The notes under the pieces are model-generated. The model searched no databases and was not told where the DNA came from. It saw only the letters and a program-made list of their open reading frames with translations. From NCBI GenBank assembly GCA_005800795.1, contig SYEN01000355.1, forward strand, positions 1-13,552: a stretch of DNA of 13,552 bases. Direction: 5' to 3'. Below are positions 13,278 through 13,552 of this stretch, piece after piece. Made by a program: the position numbers and the translations under genes. Every line of letters starts with the position of its first letter. The first letter of the stretch is position 1. The stretch comes from Burkholderiales bacterium. GTDB taxonomy: Bacteria; Pseudomonadota; Gammaproteobacteria; Burkholderiales; SG8-41.

Positions 13278-13552
13278 ATGGCACTCATAGTACAAAAGTA
13301 TGGTGGCACCTCCGTCGGTAACGCCGAACGCATCAAGAATGTCGCGAAACGCGTGGCGCGTTGGCACGCGCGCGGAGACCAGGTGGTCGTCGTGGTGTCG
13401 GCAATGTCGGGCGAAACCAATCGCCTGATTGCACTGGCAAAAGAAGTACAGGCGCAGCCCGATCCGCGCGAGCTTGATGTGATGGTTTCTACCGGCGAAC
13501 AAGTCACCATAGGTCTGCTGGCGATGGCGCTGAAGGATATGGGCGTCAAGGC
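13278..13552 (+). CDS. lysC: Aspartate kinase LysC (5' part, cut by window end)
   Basis: The first 91 codons encode the N-terminus of aspartate kinase, which phosphorylates aspartate in the first step of lysine, threonine and methionine synthesis. The protein starts MALIVQKYGGTSVGNAERI, containing the KYGGTS nucleotide-binding signature, followed by VVVVSAMSGETNRLI and VSTGEQVTIGLL, all diagnostic of the family. The rest, including the regulatory ACT domains, lies outside the window, so feedback sensitivity cannot be judged. The ATG at 13278 is the family start; only a weak AGCAG ribosome binding site precedes it. Confidence 0.96.
   Translation, partial: MALIVQKYGGTSVGNAERIKNVAKRVARWHARGDQVVVVVSAMSGETNRLIALAKEVQAQPDPRELDVMVSTGEQVTIGLLAMALKDMGVK

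Overview
The window looks like a chromosomal piece of a betaproteobacterium (Burkholderiales/Rhodocyclales/Nitrosomonadales-like). This rests on a Bug/TctC-type solute receptor, a cytochrome c', a DsbB with closely packed neighbours, an isoquinoline-oxidoreductase-type molybdoenzyme and a GC-rich coding style broken by very AT-rich intergenic blocks. No rRNA, tRNA, CRISPR array, insertion sequence or phage gene is visible. The genus cannot be fixed from the sequence alone.

Layout, left to right. 1-172 is an unassigned edge that carries the first copy of an AT-rich 30-base element. A DUF808/YedI-type membrane protein (+) converges on an orphan tripartite-tricarboxylate-type periplasmic receptor (-). 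About 500 bases without a convincing gene follow, including a second element copy. Next comes a + strand signalling pair: a PAS protein that looks like a histidine kinase but has lost its phospho-histidine and ATP-binding residues, followed by a REC-GGDEF-EAL cyclic-di-GMP protein with an intact EAL site. On the - strand lie a diheme cytochrome c, a cytochrome c' and ArfB. DsbB (+) diverges from ArfB and overlaps, tail to tail, a 69-residue YdcH-like protein (-). A two-gene operon (+) encodes the 2Fe-2S and molybdopterin subunits of a xanthine-dehydrogenase-superfamily enzyme. A small unknown ORF (-), an MFS transporter (+), a short XRE-type regulator (-) and the 5' part of lysC, aspartate kinase (+), complete the window.

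How the genes relate. The kinase-like protein and the GGDEF-EAL protein probably form one signalling unit, though not by ordinary autophosphorylation. The molybdoenzyme has no FAD subunit, so it may pass electrons to a cytochrome; the diheme cytochrome nearby is a candidate partner, by inference only. ArfB (ribosome rescue), DsbB (disulfide formation) and LysC (aspartate-family amino acids) are housekeeping genes.

The most distinctive non-coding signal is the repeated element: four good copies sharing a TAAGTATYTG start and a TTTAAA end about 30 bases apart, one diverged copy before cytochrome c', and a half copy before lysC. Copies that face a gene all point towards its start. I did not find a clearly new multi-gene system; the best leads are this element and the degenerate kinase paired with the cyclic-di-GMP enzyme.
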